From NCBI GenBank assembly GCA_025093985.1, contig JACAAK010000014.1:620001-684000 (forward strand): DNA of 64,000 nt, given 5' to 3'. This document shows, one piece after another, positions 1 through 11,093 of the stretch (the stretch's first letter is position 1; the number at the start of each line of letters is the position of its first letter). The DNA comes from Calvatia gigantea (Eukaryota > Basidiomycota > Agaricomycetes > Agaricales > Lycoperdaceae). The translations under genes were made by a program, and so were the position numbers. Below the pieces are notes generated by a model. That model was given only the letters and a program-made list of their open reading frames with translations. It had not been told where the DNA came from and did not search any database.

Positions 1-1444
1 ACCCCCCTGATCTATAGTCTCCCCACGCCGGAAGCGAACTCGACTTCCCCTTTCCACTAGGGTCACGTATACCGGCCAAACGTTGGGCCACCTCTTCCAT
101 GGTCAGCCTTCCGTCGGGATCCGAACTCCAGCAATCTTCAAAGAGCCGCCAAAGAGGTCCTGTTCCTGGCGGTTCGGGATCTGGATATTTGGGCGTCGTT
201 CCCTTACTATCATTACTATAGAGTAAGTCGGGTTCTCGAACTACACCATCGAATGGTCGCGTTCCAGTCCAGATCTATAAGTCGCTTGGTAAACATTAGG
301 TAGAGGGCCACATCCGAACATACCTCGTACGACGTAAGTGCAAAGGCACAGACGTCACTGGCCTTGTTTGGATGAATTCCATCTTCAATAACAAGTTCTA
401 CAGCCTGATAATGTCGTTCTTCCCGTGGTTTAAAAATAGATTTCTCTTCAGCTATCATGAGAATCTCAGGATAACCGAAACCGCTGATAACGGGATGCCC
501 GTCGTTGTGGATGAAAATTCGGGACTAAGCCAATTAAGAAGTTATCAGCCCTAGTGTGATGAGCCAAATAATCTGCGCACTGGTTCAAGGTCTCCATGTA
601 TGACTTGCATCCGATGGAGGTATCGCAAACCTTCAGAGACACCGTTTATCTGTACGAAAAAAGTTGATTCCTTCCAGAAACAGCCTGAAGACAGACGTAC
701 CATGGACAGTCTGGTGTTCACTTCGGCGCGTCTACCGTAGTGGGATAGGGTCCCGTTGAAGCAGTAGGAATAGACAATAGCAGGGCAATCAAGTTGCCAG
801 GATTCGAACGACAGGCCAAGAAACTCAAGGACATTGATGTGGTGTAATTGTTGCCAAGTTGGAGCTTTTTGAATCAAATGCTACATAATTTATTGGTTAG
901 GAGAAATCGCTGAAATCGCCGGTACAAACCTCTTTGACCTCGTCCTTTTGATCCACGTGCAGAACTTCGATGAAGACCTTCAGTTGTCCAGGTGACTTCC
1001 TGGTCTAGAATAAAAATTCTAGAGTACACTTGCCTCCATTTCAGTTTTACCAGTTTCTGCGAGATATCCAACGGAACAGTTTTCACGAAATGGAAAATCC
1101 TTTCGTTCATGAATGAGACCACTGAGGTTCTAGGACATTTCAGTTTTATAAGAAAACCAAACCATAAGCCGAGGAAGTATACCTTGTGCCGGGTCGGCCT
1201 TTGGGTAATGCCTCTCAAGCTCATGTCTACCCGCCTTGCCTTCTTTACTTCTTGTAGTTCAAGCCTTGCCTGGACTTGAGCCATTTCGACCTCAAAGACT
1301 TCCTGCCGTTCCGCTGACATTGTTGCGATATATCCAGCCATATCACCTGAGCAACCTGATAAAGTAAAAGAGAGTCACAAAACATAATACACGTACGTGA
1401 TACAAGTGTGAAAGGTATATGATCACCTAGAACCCCGCTGGAAC
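1..1444 (-). CDS. TKL-family pseudokinase, copy A (3' end beyond window)
   Basis: Kinase-like gene read leftward and cut by the window edge. An upstream exon at 1397-1444 encodes GVLGDHIPFTLVSR. The next begins at 1341 with the family signature MAGYIATMSAERQE, a charged helix. Later exons give an N-lobe, a W-QL-H-NVLEFLGLS stretch, HGDLEP, then the C-lobe block SDVCAFALTSYE and the terminal W-LFEDCW. Three core residues are gone: the beta-3 Lys is Glu (VFIEVL), the Lys after HGDL is Glu, and DFG is GFG (ISGFG). Open frame and splice sites are kept, so this looks like an expressed pseudokinase, not a dead gene. The second intron has a GC donor (AG|GCAAGT, at 1033). No clear ATG is seen upstream of 1444, so the start is unsettled. 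It is a close duplicate of copy B at 19.8-21.2 kb. Confidence 0.72.
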
Positions 1445-1590
1445 CTACGTGCACGCCAAGGGTTAGCGCAGGGTTAAGACCAGGTACATATGGAGGCTAG
1501 TCACGACTTGCCTGTGGGGACTTGACTCGATCCTTTATTCCCCTCTCTTAACGACTCGGAGCTTGCGGGACTAATGGGCTCGGAAGGGTA
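1..1590. repeat. Segmental duplication, unit 1 (matches 19745-21300)
   Basis: This block and 19745-21300 are the same unit in the same orientation: pseudokinase A or B, its upstream flank, and about 90 bp of the 3' end of the gene upstream. The copies stay alignable through introns and intergenic DNA, so the duplication is recent relative to the rest of the family. The unit ends inside the last coding stretch of the upstream gene in both places. Confidence 0.75.
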
Positions 1591-4500
1591 GTCTAACTTC
1601 TCATAAGACGAGTCAACAGTCGTCCTTTCTACCAGCCAACTCTGTGGTGGTTCGAAGGCTTGAACATCTCCGGTTTCAGCCATCGCGTGAAGGGTACCCG
1701 CCTCTTCAGGCTTGGGGAACGGGGTAATGTGGGTACTTTCCCATATTTGCGCCCCAGCAGTGGTTCCCTCCCCTGGATCATCCAGCTCACGGAGATCTCG
1801 GGAGCATTCATGCGCAGTGCAGCGCTCCGTTGGACTTTTCCCAAACCCCCAACAGCGGCGGAGTAATGGCCAAATCCACTCCACCGGACGGTAGACTTCG
1901 TGGTCGCTAAGTTTAGGCTCCTCTGACTCCTTGTTGAAAAATGTGGTAGAAATCTGGGCCACGTTCCAGTGGTGGTATGGCTTGATTCCACTCACAACCT
2001 TTACTGGAAGTTCAACTCGTGGCGATCGAACGACAGGACATGTGGCGTACGTGCAAAATGACCATCCCAAGGCTGTAAACGTCGGCATATTTTGTTAGAA
2101 GCTGGTTCCTGCCCTCTGGAGGAGCCAGCGCTCCAGAACTTTTCGGTGAGGGAGGCGAGTTTAGAAGCACCTCTGGTGCCGTATATCTGAATTCTGGTGT
2201 TCGGTGATAGATGAAGGAGCAGATAGGGATGCTTACCGGGGTGTCGTGTAAAAACTCCCTACGAGTTCTTCAATGCCCTGAATCCTTCTTTGTCCAAAGT
2301 CGGATATTTCGGGTATTGGTTGGCCTCGTTTGCCTATGTGTATTAGTACATTGTTCTGCTTGCTGTAGGCACGCTCCGTATTCCCAAGCAGCAGATAAAC
2401 GCACTGGTGTAAGGTCCCCATGTATAATGTCACAGGAATGCAGGTAGGCCAGACCACTGGCGATTCCGGTCGACTAGTGGTTGTTTGGTTTACAAGCCAA
2501 GACGATAAGAGACGGGACGTAACAACGTACTAATAGTCTACGGTTTGGATTGGATGTTTGGAGGAAATCCAGAATATTTCCAGCAGGTCTGAGGGGTGAT
2601 ACAAGTGCAGGTAAAGCCTCCGGTTTGTCGACATAAAGCCCGAAGAATGGAAGAACGTTGGGAAGAGGTTGGGCCCTTTGCCATGTATCGGCCTCTCTCT
2701 TAAGTCTCTACGAAAATCACACATCAGTATCGAAACTCCAATATGCCCGTGTCCCGCATACTCTTCTCAGGATATTCATCTCCTCGGGTTGGTTGTTCCT
2801 GCCTTGCCGAAAAATCTTGATCGCGAGCTGGAGAACGGGGAAAAGGTAAGGGGGGGCATTATAGGACAGGCGAATGGGTAAATGGAGGTACCCTTTGGGT
2901 TTGGCTCTTATCAACCCAACGGCCCAGCCAGATATCCGAAAAGGCGCCCGAATCGTATTGAGATTCTAATTTGACGTGTTGCTCCGTCAATAAAGTTGGA
3001 ATGCTTGCATTGGAGAGAGAGCCTGTAAAACGCCCTTCAATAATGCGCAACGTCACGGAGACATGGAGGAATTACCCGGCGTAAAGTATGTCGCGTTTGC
3101 TAATCCCTAAGATCAGAAACGACTTGTCAAACGAAAAACCAGAGAAGTGACTAATATGTCAACCCACGATGTTATCATCGTTCAGGTCCTCATCCATGAA
3201 GTGCACTTCCCGCCGATGAGCTTCCTTCCCTTTGACCTTGCCACTGTGAATGCTCAAGTTTGCTATTAAACCAAAGGGAACCTGGGCGTCCGGTAGAGAA
3301 GTCTGTATCTTCTCTGCCCCGCCAGATGCGCCTCCATCGTCAGAACCTTCTCCTTTGGGATCAACCTTTTCATGCGGGGGACCTCCCAATTCATTGTCGG
3401 GCCCGCCTCCCTCCTTTCTTCGCGGTCTCGTAGGTGCGATTGAGCCGACAGTGTTTCCAGCATCTGGTGGATGAGACTGTAGCCAATCTAACCAGAAATC
3501 CCGACCAGTAGGGTCCCAAGGAGGAGTTTCCCCAAGGTCAGGGGCTTTAGAGGGTGGGGCAATAAGGTTGGGGTCAGGAAGCTGGACTTTATCAGCGGTA
3601 AGTATTGTAACGTGAGCGAAATACATACTTGCTTGAGGAGCGATTCGATGAGAGCATCTTTCTGTCTGATTTGATCGAGTAAATACTCGCGTTTGCTAAA
3701 TGCAAGGCGTGTTAACAAGTGCCGGAACTGGAGAAAACGAAGACGAATTGATGGGGAGGAGAGAAAAGAGACCAGCACAGGGACGGTAAGTTTAAAGGTT
3801 GTGATGAGGAAATACTTCGGGAGCTCGTCCGGAATTCATAACGAGTCCGCACTCCGTGGCGGAACGCCAGGAAAGGAACAGGGATAATAAACGGGCGACA
3901 GAAAAATTATCAAGAATGAAAAACTTTGGCGGGACAAAAAGCGGATCCACCTACGGTGGCGCGCCTCTCGGCTTGCGACCTCCCACAACACAATCATGAC
4001 CACCGTTCTTACAACTTTTACACGTGTCTTCGCCGTCCGGAAAGTCGCACTTCATCTGTAAACTGAGATCAGTATGATCCCTCATGCGAAAGACGAGCTA
4101 GTAGGTGGGATCCACCACTGAGGGTTGAGTGATTATCCTATTGGAAAAACCCCAAGATTATCAAAGGGCGTAGCAGGCACAGGTCCGAGCGTCCAAGTGA
4201 AAGACGATGGGAGAACGCCAAGGACCATGGGGCTCACACGACCACCTGACTCATGGGAGTAACGATACCCCATGAAACGAGATGGGGACCCTCTGAGGGA
4301 ATTTTGAGCTGTCAATTGGAGGAAGGCACGAACCTTGAGTGTTTTGCAGCGGGTGCATGCGCCAGCTCTATGGTCACATGTACACAAGTGACAAGTGAGG
4401 TTGGTCATTAATCGGGCGCGCAACCAAGCCGTGGTCAACCGAAACAGGGCGTTTTTTGATTCGCGAAGGGGTGCAGCGAAGATGATGTTCAGGAAAGTAT

Positions 4501-5835
4501 TAGCAGCGGATAGACAGGTTTACAACGAGGCAGTGTGAGCAGGATTCCGGGACAACCCAATCCCGGGTCGATGATTTGGTCGAAGTGCAAGGTTACATGA
4601 CGGTAATGGGGCATGGAGAGTGTCAATGTGTGGTGTAAAAAAGGAGGGGGTTTGGAGATGGAGATATTGAGGACAGAGCAGTGGGTCAGCGAGGATATCA
4701 CGAGTATGAGAACATATGATAGCCACACGGATCGAACAAATTGTGTAATTGGAAATATTAGGCATGAAAGCGATTTGATGGGGGTAATGTGGGCATTTCA
4801 TCGAAAATTGTGGAGGGAACAAAAAAGCGCAACCCGTTCCCCGAATCATGGGATTTCATAGGAGCCGAATTTTGAGTGGCATGAAGGCGAGATGAGCGGG
4901 GGGTTTGGGGAAATTTTAAATTTCGTGGTTAGAGAAAGCCGATCTCCAAAGTCAACTACATACCGGCTTCGCTTTCCTCCACCCACATTTAGACCTGCAT
5001 CAATCCCCCCGCTGAACTCCTCAGTTTCCATCTGGACGTTGGTGTGTAATCGTTTGGGCTGCCCTAGTGCTGACGTTTGGGTATTTTCTGGTCAGCTTGA
5101 AGAACGAATACACGGACCACTAGGGTTGTGATGTTGATACGTGGACTGCTGCTGCTGCGCACCCCATTGCAACTGGGTAGATTCTGGAGTACTCGTGTAA
5201 GAGAGGATGGAGGGATCAGGGGAAGGGTAAGGGAAGGTTTGTCGGCGAGCGGGAGCGGAAAACGTCGACGCCAGCACAGAGTCCCCCGCATTAAGTTCCG
5301 AATCATAGTAAGGGCCGAACAGAGTACTTGGTTGTGGCTGCTGCTGATGCGGCTTCACCATCGACGGGGTGATGATGCCGGTGGACTCAAGGAATTCAGG
5401 AGAGAGATAGACTTGACGGAAGTTGGGGTCCAAGCTTACGTCTCGCCAATGCTGCTCGGTGTTGACGCGGGTCCATTGCTGATGCTGTTGATCCCCATGG
5501 CTGGCCTGCGGCTACAATAAACTATAGTGTCCGTAGAAACTCGTAATAGGCCTTACCGCAGACGACGAGACCGAGGGACCTGCAATCGGGTGTTGGACCG
5601 GTGCCGGGGTCGGAGCCTGGTCTGGCCGATCGCTGGGATGAAGGGAGTCTACGGGAGCTTGAATGCCCCGACCTATACCAGCCAATGGGTCAGTCGTTGA
5701 AGAGGCACGTGTGGGCTCTCTCGTCTACATACCCCCCTCTTGCTGGTGTGTGTGGGGCACTTCATGCTGAGTGTTAGGCTGCTGAGCATCCGAGGAGTTG
5801 CCTATGTCGGGCACGCCGGTCCCTGATGAGCGCAT
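1501..5835 (-). CDS. Zn2Cys6 regulator fused to a protein kinase domain
   Basis: Long multi-exon gene. Exons at 5835-5733, 5672-5557 and from 5511 encode a Gln/Pro/Ser-rich leader. The Zn cluster is split over exons 4367-4334 and 4055-3954: ACTRCKTLK then MKCDFPDGEDTCKSCK, spacing C-x2-C-x6-C-x8-C-x2-C-x6-C, ending HDCVVGGRKPRG. The next exon (about 3698-3627) gives the usual coil KREYLLDQIRQKDALIESLL. An acidic linker follows (QVPFGLIANLSI, then DDNIV|ANATYFTPG and LLTEQH) as in basidiomycete Zn2Cys6 factors. Where the fungal transcription-factor middle homology region should begin, the frame runs into a kinase: SGAFSDIWLGRW, LAIKIFR (beta-3 Lys), KREADTW (alpha-C Glu), GLAYLHS-DIIHGDLTP, NNVLI, ISDFG, ADVYSLGM and W-LLRRCW. 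All key catalytic residues are present, so an active nuclear kinase is likely. Joins keep phase except one uncertain junction near 5115. Last residues are ...QVPTGKS. Confidence 0.7.
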
Positions 5836-5869
5836 AGCGAAGTAGATCGGAGTTTAAGCTTTTAAGAGT

Positions 5870-6170
5870 GGGCGGGACAGTGGGTAATTAGAGAAGCTCT
5901 AGGGCGTCCGAAGCATCACACTGTACCGGTGTGGTCCGAAGTTGGCCTGCAACGTGCAACGATAACGACGGAGGGGACGTTGTTGAAGTTCTCAAAGCTG
6001 TAGGATGTGGTCCTTTAAGGAGGTCCTTATCTGTTCTCTTCCCCATAGGCTTTAAACTTTCCCACGAAACACCCGGTCCAGGGGAGGCACCAGTACTCAA
6101 GCTCTCAAGCGTTCCGAACGTTCATATCTCGTTCGGTCCGTCAAGTTCAATTACACCAGCTAGATAATGA
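5870..6170 (-). promoter_or_regulatory. 5' flank of the Zn2Cys6-kinase gene (repeated segment)
   Basis: The DNA upstream of the fusion gene start at 5835 is shared with 9890-10205 (upstream of the broken paralogue) and in part with 23380-23560. The tail with the CAATTACAC stretch is common to all three. This is probably the promoter and 5' UTR carried along with each duplicate. Weak open frames in it align poorly at protein level, so it is treated as non-coding. Confidence 0.4.
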
Positions 6171-6179
6171 CTAGATATC

Positions 6180-6345
6180 GTAAAATAAGATTCAACCAAC
6201 AAATCCAACGTCCCTCAGTTTATTCCATGGGTCAACGCCAACTGCTGTCGCCCTTGTATGGCAACATATAATAAATTGTGCGACTCTGAAGAGACGTATC
6301 TATCAGTACTCCACACGACCTCGCGTCCCAGGGGTCCGGAGGGAG
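6180..6345 (-). pseudogene. 3' relic of a NACHT-family gene
   Basis: Read on the minus strand this piece encodes a run like SLQSRTIYYMLPYKG, matching the last residues of the NACHT genes at 23.6, 30.9 and 32.1 kb (consensus ILVDTSxQxxTxYYVLP). The rest of the gene is absent. It lies immediately upstream of the fusion-gene flank, the same order as at 23380-23700, where the intact NACHT 1 ends. It is a leftover of an older NACHT to Zn2Cys6-kinase gene order. Confidence 0.6.
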
Positions 6346-7328
6346 AGTGATGATCCAATTCAGAAATACCCAAGATTACCATGGGGATTACCAGGGGGCA
6401 TAGTGGGCCCAAAGCCAAGCATCAAGCAAAAGGCAGTGGGAGCACGTCAGGGGTCATAAGATTCACACGGCTGCCTGACTCATGGAAGTAACGACGCCCC
6501 ATGAAACGAGGTGAGGACTCTCTGGGAAAACTTTGAGCCGCTAACCAGCGGTGGGTACGAACCTTGAGTTTTTTGTAGCGACGGCATGCGCCAATTTTGT
6601 GGTCACATGTATGTACGCAAGCAATACGTAAGGTTGGGCCATTAATCAGGTGCAGAACCGGGTCGCGTTAATCAGAACAGTGTGTTTTGATGTTCGTGAA
6701 GAGGTGCAACAAAGATAACGTCCGGGAAAGTAATGGTATCGGACGGACAGGTTTATAACAAGGCAGCGTGAGCAGGAATCCGGGACGACCCAATCCCAGG
6801 TCGATGGTCCGGTCAAAATACGAGGTTACATGACGGCAATGGGGCATGGAGAGCTCAATGTGTGGTGTAGAAATAAGAGGGAGTTAGCAGATGGAGAAAT
6901 TGAGGGCGGGGCAATAGGATCACCGAGGGTACCACGAGTATGTAGAGGAACACACAATAGCCACACGGATCGAACAAATTGTGCGATTGGGAATATGAGG
7001 CATGAAAGCGTTCCGAAGGGGGGAATGTGGGCATTTCGTCGAAAACAGGTCAACGCACCATTGCGGAAGGACAAAAGAGTGGCGCCCGTTCCCCAAATTG
7101 TCGGATTTCGTAGGAGTCAAACCAGTGGCATGAATGTCAACAAGGCGAGATGTGCAGGGGATTTAGGTAGATTTGAAATTTCGTGGTTAGAGAAAGCCGA
7201 TCCCCCAAGTTAACTACGCACCGCCCTCGTTCTCCTTCACCCACACTTAGGCCTGCCAATCCAACATCAATACACCCGCTGGACGCACCGGCCTCCGAAG
7301 GCTTAACTGCAGTATCTGAATGATTTGG

Positions 7329-7343
7329 GGAGGCCATGTCAGT
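7329..7343 (+). repeat. 15-bp target-site duplication, left
   Basis: GGAGGCCATGTCAGT occurs here and again at 9062-9076, exactly flanking the inserted element. Continuous sequence across one copy restores the alignment with the uninterrupted paralogue near 5040-5070. Confidence 0.8.
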
Positions 7344-7708
7344 TTGTCCGGAGGGACGTAAAACACTCCGCAGGGATAGCGTTAGTCAGTGCAGCTGTGG
7401 TCAGTTGACTACTAGGGGTGCAAACTGATCCACCTAGGAGGTGTGGACCTCTGTTGGTTAACATAAGTTGTAGCAGTCCGGCAATGCGTTCGGAGCAAAG
7501 AGCTAACACTCGCTGCTGCTTCAGTCGTCAAGCTTCCTGAGTCACAGCTGGCGCATTTTCTCCAATATTCCATGATCTCTGTCCACTGTGCGACGAGGTC
7601 TATGGTCAACCCGGAAGGGTGCGAAAGCATAGGAGACGATAAGAGAGGGATATTGTTCAAATAACAAGCCGACCGTAATGGACAGGCCACCCTCCACCCC
7701 AAGGGGGT

Positions 7709-8417
7709 GTGGAGACTGCACGTCGGCTGCCTTCGGAACAGCACCCAACGAGCATCTCACACTAATCAGTCCGCCCTCCGAAGATTTCGTCACCCCGACC
7801 ATTCATCGATCCGTCGTCAATCCGCTTGTTCCTCGCTCACTACACAAACCGTCCATTTCGCCTGCCATACGTCGTGTTTTAGACCACTACCCGCTTTAAT
7901 AAAATTTCACCGCACATCTTTCTCGTTATTGACATTTTTTTCTAATTCAGACTCTTCGCCTCCGTAGTTGCACATTCACTCGTTGTGTTTCAAAATTTCA
8001 ACATTTTACCACAGTTCCCTAGCCTAACCTTCATTATACTAACTCAACACATTTGCTATACAGATTCAGTATTTGTAGGTAACCGTAGAAATTGAACACC
8101 GGACAAGTTGTCTACAGTATAAATACAGTCGAGCCAGTAGAGGCTCAACACCTAGTAATTGGATACCCAATTTTCACTCTCGAAGTCTCGCTCTGAATTG
8201 TCTCAGCTCTGTCTCTCGTCGTCGGTCGCTCTCTTGTTGACTCCCGGTCCACGCTTGCTCTGAACTTTTGTCTTCAACAACGCCGTCGCTCTCGCCCCTC
8301 GTTCTCTTGTGTTCCCGGCCTCTGTCTCTCTTTTCCTGGACCCGGTTTCGAAGCCTTGTGACTGACGGACACAGTCACACCCTATTTTCGTTGAACCGCC
8401 GCCTCATCTCTTCAGGG
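7709..8417 (+). repeat. Dispersed repeat R1, copy 1
   Basis: Aligns along its length with 12999-13765. Shared marks are CACGTCGGCTGCCTTCGGAA, the downstream TATAAATAC-like box (8119 here) and a C/T-rich segment with CTCTTGTGTTCCCGGCCTCT. The TATA-like box followed by a pyrimidine-rich tract looks like a promoter plus 5' UTR. In copy 2 the repeat leads straight into a GNAT acetyltransferase. Confidence 0.55.
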
Positions 8418-8682
8418 GTCGTTAGTAGGGATAACTCTAACTCCAGTAACAGTCTGCCCTGAAAAAGGGTTTAGAACTTTCTGTTATAACCACACTGGTA
8501 GCAGCCCCTGCGAGACATAGAGCCTTAACACTTATTACGCGGATCCATACAAGTGCGAAAGTACTCGAATGAAGCGGGTGTAAGGTAACGGGAGGGCGTG
8601 GCAGCTGGACCATAGCAGATTCTACAGAGAATGTACTATCTGGCTTGAGAGGACAAAATCCTATGTCAGTGCCAATAGGCGC

Positions 8683-9010
8683 TTAGGTTGTATCCACAGC
8701 GGATGAGAGGTTGTAAGCCTCATCTAGGGGTATTATGCCTTCAAGGGGCCCCGTAGCTGGGCATTGCCTCATGGCTATGTGTGGGAGCCAGTCCCACACT
8801 TCATTCTTTGACAGTATTCCTTTCTCACCTACTGTACTGGGGGTTGTCTGGTACCCGTAGTACCTGCTCTGTAGTTTAAATCCGGGGAATGGGGTGAGCT
8901 TTGGGGTGTACCCTGGCAACTCCTCTGCAATCTGGTAGGACTCAGATGGGGGGCGTCCTTCCCTCGCGATGACACCGGCTCTTATTATAGGGACTGTAGG
9001 GCAGTAAACA
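8683..9010 (-). other. Open frame of unknown origin inside the retroposon
   Basis: The minus strand is open over about 109 codons and reads like protein (blocks VYCPTVPIIRAGVIAREGRP and KNEVWDWLPHIAMRQCPATG) with no ATG upstream. It runs against the poly(A) orientation of the element. It may be a captured gene fragment or part of an unrelated element; I do not recognise it. Confidence 0.3.
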
Positions 9011-9061
9011 CGTTATGTAGTGACATAGGCCTTATAGAAACGTTGATCTAAAAAAAAAAAA

Positions 9062-9076
9062 GGAGGCCATGTCAGT
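9062..9076 (+). repeat. 15-bp target-site duplication, right
   Basis: Second copy of the direct repeat described at 7329-7343, directly after the A tract at 9050-9061. Confidence 0.8.
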
Positions 9077-9879
9077 GCGTGGTGGTCCGAGCCGCCCCAG
9101 TGCTGGCATTGGGAAATTCTGGTCGCCTGATGAGAAATTGCCCTACCTGATGCATTTGGGTCACTAGGATTTGGTTGAACATATAGGGGCCGCTCCCCCC
9201 ATTGCAGATGGCGATATACCCCAGCATCCTCGGGGGAATGGAAAGAGGAGGGCCCAATGGAGGCTTCCGAGAGAAAGAAGGCTGAGGAAAATACCGACTC
9301 CGGCATAGAGCCCGCCGTATTGGATCCTGAATCAATAAACGAGTCGGAAAGGTACCTTGTCGCGACTGCTGCCGATGTCGGGCCGGCCCCGGAAAGGTGA
9401 CGACGTCAGCAATGGACTCGGAGGAAGAATGGGCTTGACAGAGGTTGGAGTATGAACTCACGTCCTGCACATATTCTTGCTGCTCGATGTTGGCGTCGAT
9501 TCGTTGCTGAAGTTGTTGGCTCCCAGCACTGGCCTGAGGCTGCAGTGAACCATGTTGCTCGGAGGAAGTCACAGTATTTCCAATGACGGACGATGAAACC
9601 GAGGAACTCGTAATCGAATGTTGGGCCGGTGCCGAGGTCGAGAGCTGTTCAAGCTGATCGTTGGGATCAAGGGAGTCTGCAGGAGCTTGAATGCTCTGAC
9701 CTATATTAGCCAAACAAGCCAGCCAATTGAACGATCGTGCGGTGGGCTCTCTCTGTCAACATACCCCCTTGCTGGTGTGTGTGGGGTGCTTCATGCTGAG
9801 TACTAGGGTGCTGAGTGTCCGTAGAGCTGCCCGATCTGGGCACGTCGGCCTCCGATGAATACATAGCGAAGCAGATCAC

Positions 9880-10205
9880 AATCTGAGTGGGTGCCCAGTG
9901 AGGAATTAAAGTACCTCTAAGGCATCCAAAACATTAGACCGTACTGGTGTGGACGAGGAAGAGGTCTTGGAGGAAAACTTGAAAACTTGGACCCAGCGTG
10001 CAACGATGTCAACAATGTCGAACATCTCACAGCTGTTTATGGGTCTCTGAAGCGAGAGAGGCTCCTCTTCTCCATCGGCTCTTGAACTTTCCCACGCGAA
10101 CAGAGCGAGAAACACCGAAGAAACACCGTTCTTCCGAAAAAAAGTTTCCCTCAAGATCCCAAGAGCCGTCGATACCTAAGTAAATCAATTTCAATTACAC
10201 TAGTG
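9880..10205. repeat. 5' flank of the broken fusion paralogue
   Basis: Homologous to 5870-6170, with a shared TGGTGTGG stretch and the AAACTTTCCCACG and CAATTACAC blocks. It ends near 10205, where similarity to the other copies stops. Confidence 0.45.
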
Positions 10206-11092
10206 GTAAAAGATAACAAACTATCGCTAGCCCAGAACCCTCATCCTAACGGCTGATGTGAGAGGATAATGAACGTCGTAGATCGAAGGATCTAAAATAA
10301 GAAGTAAATCTCAGTCTTCGTAGAGAACGAACTGAGGTGTACATCCTACTTGGTAGCAAAAATAACCTGCGATTATGTAAGGAAAGCGATGCCGCAAACA
10401 TAGTCAACGGAAATGGTAAACAATCAGTCAATTTTCCGAACTTAGTTCATAGGGCCATTTCTACAACAACGGCGAGGTAGCGGGAAGAGCTTGGAGCGAT
10501 TCAGCAGCGCGGTGTTGTCCACGAGTACGGGGCTGCACTTTATCTGATGACATCCTATTGTCAATATGCGATGCCATCGGTTACAACGCGTGGATACGCA
10601 GGAAAAACGTAGAGGAAGAAAAGGATGAAGAATGTCGCGGTGGACGTACAAATGAATAGGGACAGGACAGAGTGTCCCAATGGACATAAAATCAATGGGG
10701 TCGCGATGGACTGTGTGATAAAGTCTCGATGGACAACGGTGGTTTGATGTTGTGTCGCAATGGATCACAAAGGTGAATATATGCAGAAGTTGTACAAGGC
10801 GTGGTACTCGCCAGTCGATATATGCGACGTATATACAGGACGTGAAGCCAGACAGAGTATATGCGCGAAACTAAAACGCGTAATGGAAAAATCACAGTCG
10901 AGAAGACCCAAAAAAAAGTGGAAGCCCGTAGGCTCACCGATATCACGTATAAGGTTACTCACGTATTCACATGACACTGGGTGACCTCGGCGGTCTATTC
11001 GAGACAGATACGCGTATCGTAGTAATACAAGAGAAAAGGGAAAGGTGGAAAGTCGAAGAAGGATGTAAGTCTGGCGGAAATGGATATATACC
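10206..11092. other. Gene-free stretch before the fold-back element
   Basis: No gene is supported. Minus-strand frames contain loose repeats of HRD/HCD-like words caused by imperfect TCGC(A/G)ATGGA repeats (10560-10770). No splice-consistent gene could be built. Confidence 0.5.
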
Positions 11093-11093
11093 G

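Larger units (their letters stand above)
7344..9061 (+). mobile_element. Retroposed insertion with poly(A) tail (non-LTR type)
   Basis: A 1718-bp insert with three hallmarks of target-primed reverse transcription: a 15-bp direct repeat on both sides, a run of 12 A at its 3' end (9050-9061) directly before the right repeat, and an empty site in the paralogous gene at about 5.05 kb. No reverse transcriptase frame is seen, so it is a non-autonomous or strongly truncated element, or a retroposed transcript mobilised by LINE machinery. The central part (7709-8417) is a diverged copy of 12999-13765. The last 380 bp carry an unidentified open frame on the opposite strand. Confidence 0.75.
6360..9864 (-). 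pseudogene. Broken paralogue of the Zn2Cys6-kinase gene
   Basis: A second copy of the 5' half of the fusion gene. The start exon (9864, MYSSEADVPRSGSS), the second exon (IGQSIQAPADSLDP) and the Gln/Ser-rich exon (9550-9150) align with 5835-5115, with the same intron donors. The copy continues at 7328-7200 after a 1.7 kb insertion, then through the large intron to the first Zn exon near 6590. It is dead for several reasons: the acceptor of the Zn exon is lost, the second Zn Cys is Tyr (ACRRYKKLK), a retroposon splits it, and alignment stops near 6360, so the second Zn exon, coil and kinase are missing. Confidence 0.72.

Noticed and set aside
10442..10768. Repeated HRD words suggesting kinase loops
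   Set aside because: Produced by a simple DNA repeat; no flanking kinase motifs.
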